A stretch of 64,000 nt of DNA, from positions 7,835,719 to 7,899,718 of the forward strand of contig OX155972.1 in the NCBI GenBank assembly GCA_944548615.1. The letters run 5' to 3'. Shown one piece after another: positions 1 to 11,300 of the stretch. The notes below the pieces were generated by a model. The model had not been told where the DNA came from. It worked only from the letters and a program-made list of their open reading frames with translations, and searched no databases. A program made the translations under genes and the position numbers. How positions within the stretch are numbered: position 1 is the stretch's first letter; each line of letters begins with the position of its first letter. Origin of the DNA: Micropterix aruncella. Its lineage: Eukaryota; Arthropoda; Insecta; Lepidoptera; Micropterigidae.

Positions 1-418
1 GTTTATTTCTTATTTATTCTTCAATAATTAAACTGCAAAATGAATTCATGATAAATCGCATATTAATTATTAGTTTGGTGAGTTTTATTTGAGTATTTTC
101 ACAGTTATGAAATTACTCAAATAAACGGTATGGTTTTTTTTTTTCAATTTACCATTTTATACCAAACGAAATCACATGTAAACATTACAACCATTCCCCA
201 TAAGCAGAGAAAACTCATTTATAGTGAATTTGAACAATTATGTATGAAAGTCTGAACTTAATTAATTAATGGAGGGATGCAACGATTATTGATTTATCTA
301 TTACAATTATTGTCAAGTTTCTGATGTGATTCATTCATCTTGCATAAACATGTGCAAAATATGGCACCTTCGATCAAACACAACTTGAAAAATTCCAATT
401 ACGATGTTTCTTTATTAA

Positions 419-721
419 CCCTTGGAGTAAATGGGTATTTTCATGGATGATCTGTCTCTTTTGCAGGATTTTCGGCGACATCGACTTAAAGTACTATAAC
501 TACGAAACTACTACACCAATCATAAAAAGAACAACTGCACAATGATTGCATTGAAATTTCGAATATAGAATATTGAAATATCATTGTGTAAAACAATTAG
601 ATAATTATGAATAAATATGAGAACGTCAAAGAAGTGAAAAAACGCGCGACCAGATTTGGTCGACTCGTACTCAACGGATAATTGTTTCGCGACCAGATTT
701 GGTTGACTCATACTCAACGGG
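419..721 (+). mobile_element. TTAA-flanked miniature element, family E, copy 1
   Basis: TTAA lies at both ends (415-418 and 722-725). The left end reads CCCTTGGAGTAAATGGG and the right end, read inward, CCGTTGAGTATGAG, so the ends are weak inverted repeats. About 303 bp with no coding capacity. Near-identical copies are at 16191-16496, 24925-25229 and, inverted, 59865-60170. TTAA duplication is the hallmark of the piggyBac superfamily; membership is inferred because no transposase is present. Confidence 0.8.
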
Positions 722-1114
722 TTAAAATGATTGCCATTTCTCATTTTAGACTCCCAAAAAGAGTCATAATTGTTAATTCCCTAGTGCCATTGACGAATTA
801 GTGAAGTAACAGTTATAACGCTTTTTGGAAGAGTAAAATCAGGAATGGCGATAATTTTTATAAAGAAACACCATAACTGGATTTTTAAAAGTTATTGCTC
901 TGTTTGATTGGAGGTGCGATATGACTGTTGCGCAGTAGATAGCTTCAGCTATTCATACCTACATAATTATGGAATCTACAGAATGAATTTTTAGTTACTG
1001 GCATCCTTGAAGTGCGTAAATCAGTACAAGCAAGTAAGCAAAAAAAAATTTATTTTTGGTAATATAAAAAAAAAAAATCAGTTTGTAAATTTTTATCTAT
1101 TGAAAAAAAGTTTG

Positions 1115-1241
1115 AGAAGCGTTGGGAGTGCGGCATCATCTAGCAGTGGGTAAAATATCGCTGGGTAAAATAGCAGTGGGTAAACAATATTAGCGATATT
1201 TTACCAACTGCTAAATAACGCATCGTGCTCAACGCTTTTTA
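1115..1241. repeat. Small hairpin miniature element
   Basis: An imperfect inverted repeat. The inner arms 1141-1162 and 1192-1213 match at 21 of 22 positions (TAGCAGTGGGTAAAATATCG against TAGCAGTTGGTAAAATATCG). The similarity continues outward to GCGTTGGGAG and GCGTTGAGCA with more mismatches. Probably a fold-back or miniature DNA element; no clear target duplication is seen. Confidence 0.5.
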
Positions 1242-1261
1242 TATTATTATTCGAAAAAAAA

Positions 1262-2031
1262 AAAAAATAATAATTTATTTATTTAGGTACATAGGATTAG
1301 GTATACAGTTCATTTATTGGTCATGTAATCTTATAATAATTATATAAATTATTTGATAATTAATATAGGGAGGTTTAACACATCTTACATGACCTTTACT
1401 GCCAATAGCACATCTAACTAGGCGATAATTTGGCCCGTCTCTAGATGTGCATATTTTTATGCAATTTTAAGAAATGAAATGTTTCTTTTTAAATAAATTA
1501 TTTGGACCCACCACCTGTATATATACATAAATATACCAATTTTATAAAAAATATAGCTATGTAATAAATATATACATTTATAGTTGTAATTTAATAAAAT
1601 TTAATTAAGAAAAATAGATAAGTGATACTAAATAAATTGTCGTGCGTTGCAAAGAAGTTGATCAGATTTTACATATCCCTTGTTAAGTAGCCATCTATTA
1701 AGGTTTGCTTTAAATATTTTTATGTTAGGATAATTTTTCATATCTTCACTAAGGGAATTATATAATTTTGGGGCTATGTAGAATATATGTCTCTGGGCAA
1801 ATGCTGTCCTGACTGACGGAATTATATAATTGATACTCGCGGACATTCTTGTGTTCAGATTGTTTTGAGTTCGGGCGTGGTCATCTCTAGATTTGTAGAA
1901 TGCAAGAAGCGCTTGCTTAATGAATAACTGTTTAGCTGATAGCACATGGGATTGGGAAAATAACAAGGCAGATGGATGACGCCGGTTTTTCCTGTGAATT
2001 ACTCTCAATAATAATTTCTGCAATATACAAT
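1262..2031 (-). mobile_element. Non-LTR retrotransposon 3' end (5'-truncated)
   Basis: A minus-strand reading frame at 1628-2023 has the signature of the region after the reverse transcriptase in Jockey/CR1-type LINEs: a conserved block around FAQRHIFYIAPKLYN followed by FKANLNRWLLNKG. A 3' untranslated region and an A/T-rich tail follow down to about 1262. The catalytic reverse transcriptase and endonuclease are absent, so this is a typical 5'-truncated dead copy. Confidence 0.7.
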
Positions 2032-3050
2032 AATTTATGTTGAATTTTGATCAAAAGTTGCTTATTTGCTTGTACTTGTGATTGACCCCCTTCGAGGATG
2101 CCGGTAACTAAAAACTCACCTGTATATGTATGTGAAAGATTCAAGGAAAAAACGATCGTCATTTTTTTTTGTAAAAATGAGATATAATGCCATCTTGTGG
2201 TTTGTTCTCTAACGGGTTGAAGCATGAATCGATATCGGAAAGAAAGATCATAGCCTGCCCTTAAATGAAGGGAGAAGAGAATGAGTGACAGGAAAGACTC
2301 ATCAAGGTCCACGCGGTTACAGTCTTTTTTGTCAGGTCCAGGAGTGGAGTACCTCGATGAACATACTGATGATGATGGGAAATACTAATCAAGGCCAAGA
2401 GGTATAATTTTTTGGTTGCATCCCTAGAAATGGGTTTTGGTGGTACCTTCGTAGAAGATCAAAATTCAAAAATTATGTTAAAAATATATAACAAAGGAAA
2501 AAAAAACAATAAATGCTACTATTATAAGATAGGAACATCAAATAGATAAACTGGAATTTAATACGAAAGGAGCATCAAAGAACTTGGCGCCTAAAAGTAA
2601 TTCTTCCCAAAGCCAATATTAGAATAAATAAAGCGGCGACAAAAAGAACTTCTGTACACTACACAAAAACACTAATTTGGCATTGTTGATAAAAGGATTT
2701 CTTGTCATACAAACTACAATTTAAGGCCGTCTGTATAAGATGATGCAATCGTATTAACTGAAATGATTATACAGGAAGAAATAAGTAAAACTTAAAGAAA
2801 AATACAAAATCAATAACAAGTATGACCAACTATGCCCAAATAACACTTCATGTTACATTTATATAGAGTAATACTAGCTCATATTTTATTAGTGAGAACC
2901 AGAAAAAAGTCAGTTGATTCCTAATTATTTTTGATTACTTGTGTTTAAATTTACTACACTAAAACATTGATTATCCGAACTAATTGGTATTCGAAGTATC
3001 AATATTTTCGGGTAATCAATCAAGATACATTTTTTAACAAAATCATCCGT
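2031..3050. other. Intergenic stretch with no recognised feature
   Basis: About 1 kb of AT-rich sequence. I see no convincing reading frame, target duplication or long inverted repeat in it. Confidence 0.5.
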
Positions 3051-3052
3051 TT

Positions 3053-3371
3053 TTAACCCTCTAGCCGCGGGTGATTTTCTCATTTTTTCGTACAAATTCG
3101 CGGGGAGATTTCAGTAGCTGTTTGCGTTTGTATATAATTGAACAGTTTTTGTTGTATTTACTTCCGGAGTTAGAGTGAAAGGAAATGCTGGAGGAGAAGC
3201 CGTCATATTATTCTTATCAACTTCAATGCACATTCGACGACTTGCTAGATCCACGTCGTCCTCGGATTCCTTATCACTTACACTGAAAGTCTCTACAACA
3301 CTAAAATCGCTTTTCAATTTTTTGGATTCATCGATGTCCGACTCATCAGAAGATATTAGGCGTTTTGGCAT
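3053..3371 (-). CDS. Short acidic/basic reading frame beside a TTAA end; possible truncated piggyBac-like N-terminus
   Basis: The minus-strand frame 3371-3111 codes for 86 residues. It starts MPKRLISSDESD, has a KKLK basic patch and a second acidic cluster ESEDDVD, and ends near FPFTLTPEVN. An acidic N-terminus is common in piggyBac-type transposases, and the frame lies directly beside a TTAA followed by CCCTCTAGCCGCGGG at 3057, which resembles a piggyBac-like end. No catalytic domain follows. I do not recognise the protein itself. It could equally be an exon of an unknown host gene. Confidence 0.25.
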
Positions 3372-3457
3372 ATTACCAATGAATGTATGATCACAAAAAC
3401 TGAATGGATAGACAACTGAATGTAAAATATGTAAAGTGACACGACAGTCATTTTTGT

Positions 3458-3914
3458 TTGTTTATTATTATTATTATTACATTTACAAACAGGCAGCATA
3501 ATTGCTGATATGTCAATATAAAACTGAGTACAATTACAATTTCTGCTTAACCCCTAGAGCTTCAATTGGCCGACATGATTCAGCGTGACGGCCCCGTTTT
3601 AATTTCATTTTAATTTAATTTGTTTTATTTTATTATGTTTTATTATGTTATTATGTTTTATTTTAATTATGGGTACAGTGGTTTGGCAGTAATTAATGTT
3701 TTGGTGAGACAGTGTTATAATTGAATTTTTTACTAATTTTTACTAATTTTTTTTGGGACATCAACTTGTCAATCGGCTAAGGGGCCGAGGCCTGAAGGTT
3801 AAAGTGTCCCTCTAATCTATTTTTGAATATGTTGACACTACTCGCTTCAACCACTTCAGCAGGTAAACTATTCCACTGGTCCACAATCCGGTTGGTCAGG
3901 AAATGTTTTATATC
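3458..3914 (-). mobile_element. CR1-like LINE 3' end split by element B
   Basis: On the minus strand, 3914 to 3803 encodes a CR1-like C-terminus with the block VDQWNSLPAEVVEA followed by NIFKNRLEG. The reading is interrupted at a TTAA by the miniature element 3551-3798. The 3' untranslated region resumes at 3546 and ends in an (AAT)n-type tail at about 3465-3480. Confidence 0.65.
3551..3798 (-). mobile_element. TTAA-flanked miniature element, family B, copy 1
   Basis: Flanked by TTAA at 3547-3550 and 3799-3802. The right end, read inward, is CCTTCAGGCCTCGGCC; the left end is CCCCTAGAGCTTCAATTGG. A second copy, in the other orientation, spans 10229-11914 and is itself interrupted. It is inserted in the 3' end of a LINE. 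No coding capacity; piggyBac-like by its target site (inference). Confidence 0.8.
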
Positions 3915-4273
3915 AAGGATTTACATGGGACAAACTGGTAAAAACCAGTCGGTCTGATTCGCAAGTGTAACTTGTGAACGTTAAAATACCGATCGTCTGT
4001 GTTGACGAGGAAATAGCGTTTCCTGACGCAGACATTACCCAAAAAAAATATGGAACGCTATAATAGCGAGCCCCACGATTTCGCACGGAAGGAGCTGAAC
4101 GCGTACATACGCTTCATAAGAGACAATCATTAACTATACAATCAATACAATACGATTGTCTATACAATCATTACTATAGACCTGTCATAAGAGACAAACA
4201 TTATTTATACATGTGAATTCCTTCTTGTTACCTAGTAATTAAACTTGTTAGTCATGTATATTATATATTTATT

Positions 4274-4795
4274 CTAGCTGACCCGGCGAACTTCGTACCG
4301 CCTAACGGTCAATGAATGTCGTGTTACAGATTAGCTGAACTTAATTTATGATTTTAAGTAGCTTGATATTTTTTCTTAGTTTATAAAAAATAGATTTCTG
4401 AACGCACGCATAAATATTTGACAACCAATATATATGTCAATCCGTTTTCATTACCGAGACATTTTACATTTTAAAAATCTAAAATATGCCATCATCTGAG
4501 TATTGTGGATATATATGTTGTCGATTCGAAACCTTTATTTAAATACGTTCTTTAATTTGAGGGGAGAGTTTACCGTATCGACGGGATGAACATTAAATGT
4601 TTGTCAGTTACGAAACTCATGAACACTGTATGGGAAAATGTTTTTTCTTTTATTTTATTTTTTCGTTAATTTTCCAATGTCTTTAATAGTTATTCTGCTA
4701 ATCGGGACGGAGACAAATACAACAAATCAAAACGATTCAGTCGTTCTCGAGTTATAAGTGTTCGAACAAACCCGACTTTGTTTTATATATATAGA
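4274..4795 (-). mobile_element. Non-autonomous Helitron, family A, copy 1
   Basis: Read on the minus strand, it begins TCTATATATATAAAACAAAG and ends with a GGCG...CGCC hairpin followed by GTCAGCTAG. These are Helitron hallmarks: a TC 5' end, a hairpin near the 3' end and a CTRR terminus. Related copies are at 10094-12517 and 60626-61208. This copy differs internally and shows no helicase remnant. The base after CTAG is A here, where Helitrons normally insert before T. Confidence 0.75.
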
Positions 4796-4912
4796 TAATA
4801 TATACAAGGGACGGCCGAAACGGTTACGCGCGGATCTAATGCCTATGATCTAATGCCTATGGGCATTGTTGGCGTATAATAAGTTAAAGATAATAGGGGA
4901 TGACCACTACCA

Positions 4913-4922
4913 TTTATTTATT
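4913..4922 (-). terminator. Poly(A) signals of the phospholipase gene
   Basis: Two overlapping AATAAA hexamers on the minus strand (4913-4918 and 4917-4922) lie about 185 bp downstream of the stop codon at 5106. They are the nearest plausible 3'-end signals. Confidence 0.5.
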
Positions 4923-5105
4923 TTCAAATGCCAGTTTTAAACGATAACGATGTTTTTAAGCATGGAATAAACCCCTTTTCTGGTTCAAACTAAAACTGTT
5001 TTGCATACTGCTTCTTTTTAAATTTTACAAGTTATACGTACTGCAGTAGGTTAGACGGTCATACCTATTTCAACATAACCAAAAACAAAGAAAATGTCTA
5101 CATTA

Positions 5106-5371
5106 TCAATGTATTTGTTTTATACCGAGTAACTGCGCTTTCGTATCGATGTAATCCGCAACGGTTTGTTTGATGCTTTTCCGCCTGGTCAGCATTCCGG
5201 CCGCGTGCTCAAATTTGTTCTTGTTCCTACGAATGTAAGCGTCAGTGTCCACTTTCAATTGGTTTAATTTTTCCTTGTCGATTTCCACCATCGAACACTG
5301 CTCCATAAGCGGTGGGTTGAGCCGGAAGTAAGAACCTTGTGGTAGGAGATCGTTCAGGACTAGGTGCACAC
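5106..5371 (-). CDS. PNPLA8: Phospholipase exon 10 (terminal)
   Basis: Acceptor CTGCAG at 5372-5377; enters in phase 1 and runs to TGA at 5108-5106. It encodes the family-typical C-terminal block GSYFRLNPPL and the helical tail after it, ending KQIH. Confidence 0.92.
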
Positions 5372-8300
5372 CTGCAGAACGAACATATGACATTAGTGAT
5401 GTTCTTCAACGGCAATATCCTCGGCCCTATCATGTTTCTAATCAATCAATGATTAGAACAATCTACACAAAGACATTTTAAATCAATGGAGGTATTTTTA
5501 AAATTAGAGTTGTAAAAAATATCATTGATAATTTTTGTTTTTTTTTTCTGAATCGGTGAGGATTTTGTATAAATAAATACAAACGGAGCTGAGCTTCTAT
5601 GGAAATTACCAAAAAGAGTTGAGCTCATTGTAATACTAAACTACTGTTAAAAAATTCCCAATCCTCTTTAGAAAGTGAAGGGAGTTTTAGAGAAGGGAAA
5701 GAGACGATTGGTGCAGGTAGTGCAGACCGGTCGGGTGACAAACTGCGGGCAGATGTGGAGTCCAGGGACATATGAGGTTTTATTCTGTCCGTGAGTCCTT
5801 GCGACGATTTAAGACACTGATGTGCAGCTTCGCTATCATTATGACCAGCAATGGGCTTATTTAGGCATGCCAGTCTCTTGTAATTCTTGCTACAAATAGG
5901 GCATGACAGGTTCGGTATTTTTACCATGTCGCTTGTAGGTTTAGTTGTTATGAGTAATCGAAACTGGCTTGCGAAGCCGTTGATCCGATACGATCTTTCA
6001 TGCCGTCACAACTCTTTCAATGTCCTCATCCTGATAAAAATGTTTCACAATAAGAGCAAACAGAGCTGCTATGTAATTTAGGTTTAGGACAGCTGTCTTG
6101 CCACACGTGAGCGCTCACCTTACCACCCATTCACACCCCCTTCCAAGCCATAGCATTTAAGATGCGGAAATTGAAGTTTTAGATCGTTTTTCTAAGAAAA
6201 TAGTTGATTATTTTTCTGGAGAGACCAAGACTTAAACAGAGGACTTAAGGAACTGAAACAGAGACTTAGCTGGCAGGCCACAAGCGCCAACTTCCACCGC
6301 GTGAAGGTGATCAGTGAAGCCGTTTGTTATTGCATTTAATTTGTACTCGTGGTCTTTGAGATATTTGATTCCCATGGAACAGGTAATTTTACAAAAAGAG
6401 CCATCTTCCGCAATGAGGAACACCAATTCACTCTTCTTCGAAGACATAGAATTGAAGATGCGGAAAATACAGTTTTAGATAGTTTTTCTAGGAAAAAGTT
6501 AATTATTTTCCAGGAGAAACCAAGATCTTTAAAGAGGTAAGACAGAGATTTGGCTGGCAGGCCACAAGCGTCAAATTCTACGGCACGGCATGCAGGTGAA
6601 AAGTGAAGCCGTTCCAGGTGATAACATTTGCGAGATTATGGTATTTCTTTAGTAAATACAAGTGATTTTTGGGATATTTAATTCCCATGGAACTGTTAAT
6701 TCTAGGATAATTTATCTTCTGAGACAGGGAGTAAAAAGTTATATTTGGAAGGAGAGCTGTACATATGAGACTTTCAGGGAAATGATACTTCTTAGTGACC
6801 GAATGGACTTTCATAATCCAGTCTGAAGCTTTCTCGATTATTGAGAAGGGTTTTGGGATGGAATATTTTAGAGCATTTAGAGCCATCCCGCACAATCTGC
6901 ATTAGAGGTATGAAGAATACTATCAGACCCTTGTTGTTACGAGCTAGTGAGAGGCTGATTATCTCACAAATAACCGACTTGCTGCCAGCTAAAATATGTC
7001 TAGCTGTGCAAGAAGTATTACAAGAAAGAGGACATGAACTATTATTTGAATAGATAAGGTTGCTGGGATCTGGAAGTGTATGCTGAAAGGCATTTAAATG
7101 AAATATCAGCATCTCGGAAGTCCAGTTATACAACATTTCCTTCCAGTGCATTGGAGGGTGAGTTATCAACTGTTGTTCAATCATTACATACCTTCAGTAT
7201 CCGTTGCAGAATCCAAAATCTTATTAAATTTGTCCATCCAGCTGGTGCCGGCGGCCGATTCTTTCAGATTCATTCCTTTGGTCCAATATTGGTAATCAGG
7301 GTGTTTATTAAGGGATTTTCCGGTTCCGATAGAGATGAGGCAGCCGTTCTGCACTGCGTCAGCACCGTAGAGAAGTCGTGCTTCGTGGAGTCCTACCCCA
7401 GCTGGATTATTAACCATTATACCGCCATCCTAAAGAAGAAAAATAAATAAAAGCTATAGTAAATTATCTAAGTAGTGTAAAATTTCTCATCTCACTAGCG
7501 TAAATTATCTCAAAAAGAATTTTTCTCCACCAGAAAAGAGCGGTACACAGTTTATATAGAGTCTCTCCAAGAAGTTCTTGTAAGCCGCTGTTCGTAGAAT
7601 CAGGAATCATGACTCTATTTTCTTCCTACATCTACCAAAATATTATGTACGCTCGTAGACACCTAGCAGAAGTTCCGGTGAATAGTGATTTTCATCATCA
7701 CGATACGAGGAATAAATCCAATCTCCACATAAACCGACAGCGACTTAGCAAAGTGCGATACAGTTTTATAAACCAAAATTTGTCGTTCTATAATAAGATT
7801 CCAGAGAAAATGAAAAGCCTTGGATAGGACCAATTTAAAAAGATAATTATAAATAATTTGGTAAGAAACCCAATTTATGGTATAGGGGAGTTTGAAAATT
7901 CCGAGTTTATTTTCCATGTCGATAATTAGCAAAATTTGTAAAATTTAAAACATAACGGAATTATGATTGCTGACATTCTAATTCTCATATAATTTAGTAT
8001 ACATCTATTTATGTTTAAAAAATACGAAGCCATATTGCTGGATTGGCAATAAAATTATTTTACGTTGATTATTCTACATAGAATTTGCATTTCTATTTTA
8101 ATATATTATTCTCTCTTACTATTTAATGACATTAGTATATTTTGATTATTTGTAAGTAGGTAATATCGAATATAATATTACAGCCATGACAACTATAGTG
8201 ATAGTTATGTTTTTAATAATTAAATTTTAAGCATTTAATTTTGTGACGCATCCAAGTGTAGGAATGCCTATCTACTGGAGTAGTTGGTTGTATTGTATTG

Positions 8301-11300
8301 TATTGTATTTCATAGAGTGATAAAGTTGGAAAAGAACGGGGATGTTTTCTGCCGGGGCAGCAGTGACTAATTCCTGAAAGTGTGAAGTGAGCGATGAATC
8401 CCGCGCGAGCGAGAAACTTCTGCTAGCTTATGCTGCCAGCATAAGTTTTAGAATACCTAACACTTTCAATATTGCATCTAGGAGCTCCAGCGCACTAGGC
8501 AGCCTGGCTGAGCCAGCCGGAATATTGAGCAGCCAGTTTAAGCATCCAGCCCACCCCGCCAGTCGTTTGAACTAGATGACTGCCTATATAAAATTGCCTG
8601 CCTTAGGTGGTGAACGGTTTCGTGCAGCTTGGGCCACAAGATTCACTTTGTTTTTGGATCGGCCCAACTCACGATTCAGCTCCTATTCAGAAGCCTCCTC
8701 GTGTGGAAGGCTACCCTGGGAAAGACTCTCGGTCTCAGGCCTCACAAGTTGGTGGACCGATTTCTCCCGGTGGGATTGCATTCCGGCGCCACTGGACGGT
8801 TTGCGCACCGGTCAGCGAAGCCAGTTGGTTGTGCATTCTGACTAATTGCTGAAGGGGTGTGGTGACTGTGGAAATACACTGTCTCCTAAGCAGCATGGGT
8901 GGATGTTGACCTGTTGCCATGCCACTCTTGAAATGACCTTGGGCCACTTGATCCCGTGTGGCACTACGAGCAAAGAATGCCTAGGTCCACGATAAAATCT
9001 AACGGAATTACCCTGTAATACAACAGGTAGAGGTCGCGTAAGTGACTTCGGACTCGTAACCAGTCGGGAGGACAGAGGTATCCTGAAGGTTAGTTCCAGA
9101 CGGAGATATCCTTCCAAACTTATAGTCAGGGGGCGAGGCTGCCCGCTGGGTACCTCTCCCGGTGCCTCGTAGTAAGGCGTTGACCTCTGACGGGCAGGTG
9201 GCGGATGGGCTTGACGGTGGACTGTTTTGTCCTAAGTCTTCTGCGCTCACCTCACGGGAGACAGAACGATTAATTCGTTAAAACTTTCTGAGGTGACGGG
9301 TTCGCCCGTTGTAGTTGACAGCTCTAGTTGCCTATGTAAAGTACATCTGGTTGCTCCGACAAGTGTGCGGTGACTGAGAGCAGCCACACACATTAGCCTT
9401 GTCGCGCTCTGGCTGCCGTGGGCTCCAATGAGCCGGCATATGTCGGATCGGCTGCGGTAGCCAGGCTGCCTAGTGCACGGGTAGCCTAATATTAAACATT
9501 TTTAAAAAAGATCTAGGAAATTGCAATTTTTCCATTTTTAACAGTATTATGGATGGAAAATGTGCTAGTCTGTTTGATAATATTGCTCGTCTAACAAACC
9601 GCTGTTTTCTTCCTTCTCCTTTAGGTACATTATACTAGTTTATCTATGTCCTCCCTCACTCTTCATATATTGAGCTTCGTAAGGATGCCAGCTAGGGAGT
9701 TAAGAATAAAATAAAATAAAAATAACGGTGTTCTGAAATCTAGTTTTAGAGTCTTTGTGATTCTGTCATTTTCGTATTTTACAAGAACCCTTTATTTATT
9801 ATTTAAATCGATAGGCTATATTTAATCAAAAAATCAATGTGAAATACAGTAAATATGAATTAGCAAAAGCTTTATTTATTTTTCTTGTAAATAACTGTAA
9901 AAACCGATTTAAAAAAATCTGCTAAATTGACAGCGGCGACTGATGCACACCCACAAAATGCATCGTTCGTAACGGTGGAACGTTCCAGGCAATACCATCT
10001 ATTTTGAATGGTAGCTGCCTTAATAGAATAGGTTAAAAGTTAAATAATTGCTTTTGAATGCCACTAGGCATCGAAATTCTACATATACATATACTAGCTG
10101 ACCCGGCGAACTTCGTACCGCCTAACAGTCAATAAATGTCGTGTTACAGATTACCTGAACTTAATTTATGATTTTATGAAAGTAATACAATGAATACAAA
10201 ATAAATATTAAGTTCACTACTTTATTAACCCTTCAGGCCTCGGCACCTCAGCCGATTGACAAGTTGATGTCCCAAAAAATTTTAGTAAAAATTAGTAAAA
10301 AAATTGAATTAAGACACTGTCTCACCAAAACATTAATTAATGACAAACCACTGTATCCATAATTAAAATAAAACATATTAACCCGCTGAGCACGTAACAT
10401 CCATTTGGGGACATGTATGGCGGCCGCCTACAATCCGAAACATCCGATTTTGGATATCGCGCTCGCCGCTGCGAAAAATGCAATTTACGATTCGAATCGT
10501 CGTACTTTAATGCTTTCTGACCGCGGGACGACATGGCCAAATAATCTTTCATTCGCCGGCCAACGACGATAACATCGACCGCCGATTTAAAAACTCAGCA
10601 TTAGACGTCAAAACAGCATTGTCGATCGGCCACCCCGCGGCGGCGTATAGTTCCGCGACGTGTTTGTTTTGTGAAGTGTTTTGTGTATATAAGTGCAGTG
10701 TATACCGGATAAAAGTAAGTAATTTCCATTTTTAAGTAGTTAAGGCATTAGGATTATTCAATTTAGACAATCCATTTGCTGTTTTTCACGAATTTTCGAA
10801 GAAAACACTTTGGCAACAACAAAGGGCTCGCGAAAAAATGGCCGTTTTTATTTTGTAATGTTTGTGAAATATCCCTATATATCGCGAAACATGACGTAAT
10901 GTCGCTTTAATTTACTAATAAAATAGGTATTGCTTCATTTACATCCTAAGTTATCACATAATTAGGCGTATTTTGAACATTATATGTTGTTTTTCTAATA
11001 TGGCTCGCGAAAATGAAACTTGTTTTGATAATTACTATGAGAGAAAAAAGTGCGATTTTCCATAGTTTTTCGATGAAATGTGACTCTTTGGAGTATAGTA
11101 ATTAGTTATTAGACATATAATAAGTCTATGATAAGACAATATAATTGAAAAAATCTAACGAATTTTATATTATGGGCATTCAAAGTTTATTATTAGGTTC
11201 GGACGCGGAAACTCTCAAAACTTTAGATTTTTCTATATCAGACAAAGGTCAAAGTTCTGGTGTGATTTCTAAGAAGAAGTGATGTAGTAAGAAAGTTATT

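Noticed and set aside
8576..9250. Several overlapping frames on both strands
   Set aside because: GC-rich family F repeat has few stops by composition; the frames are not conserved between copies.
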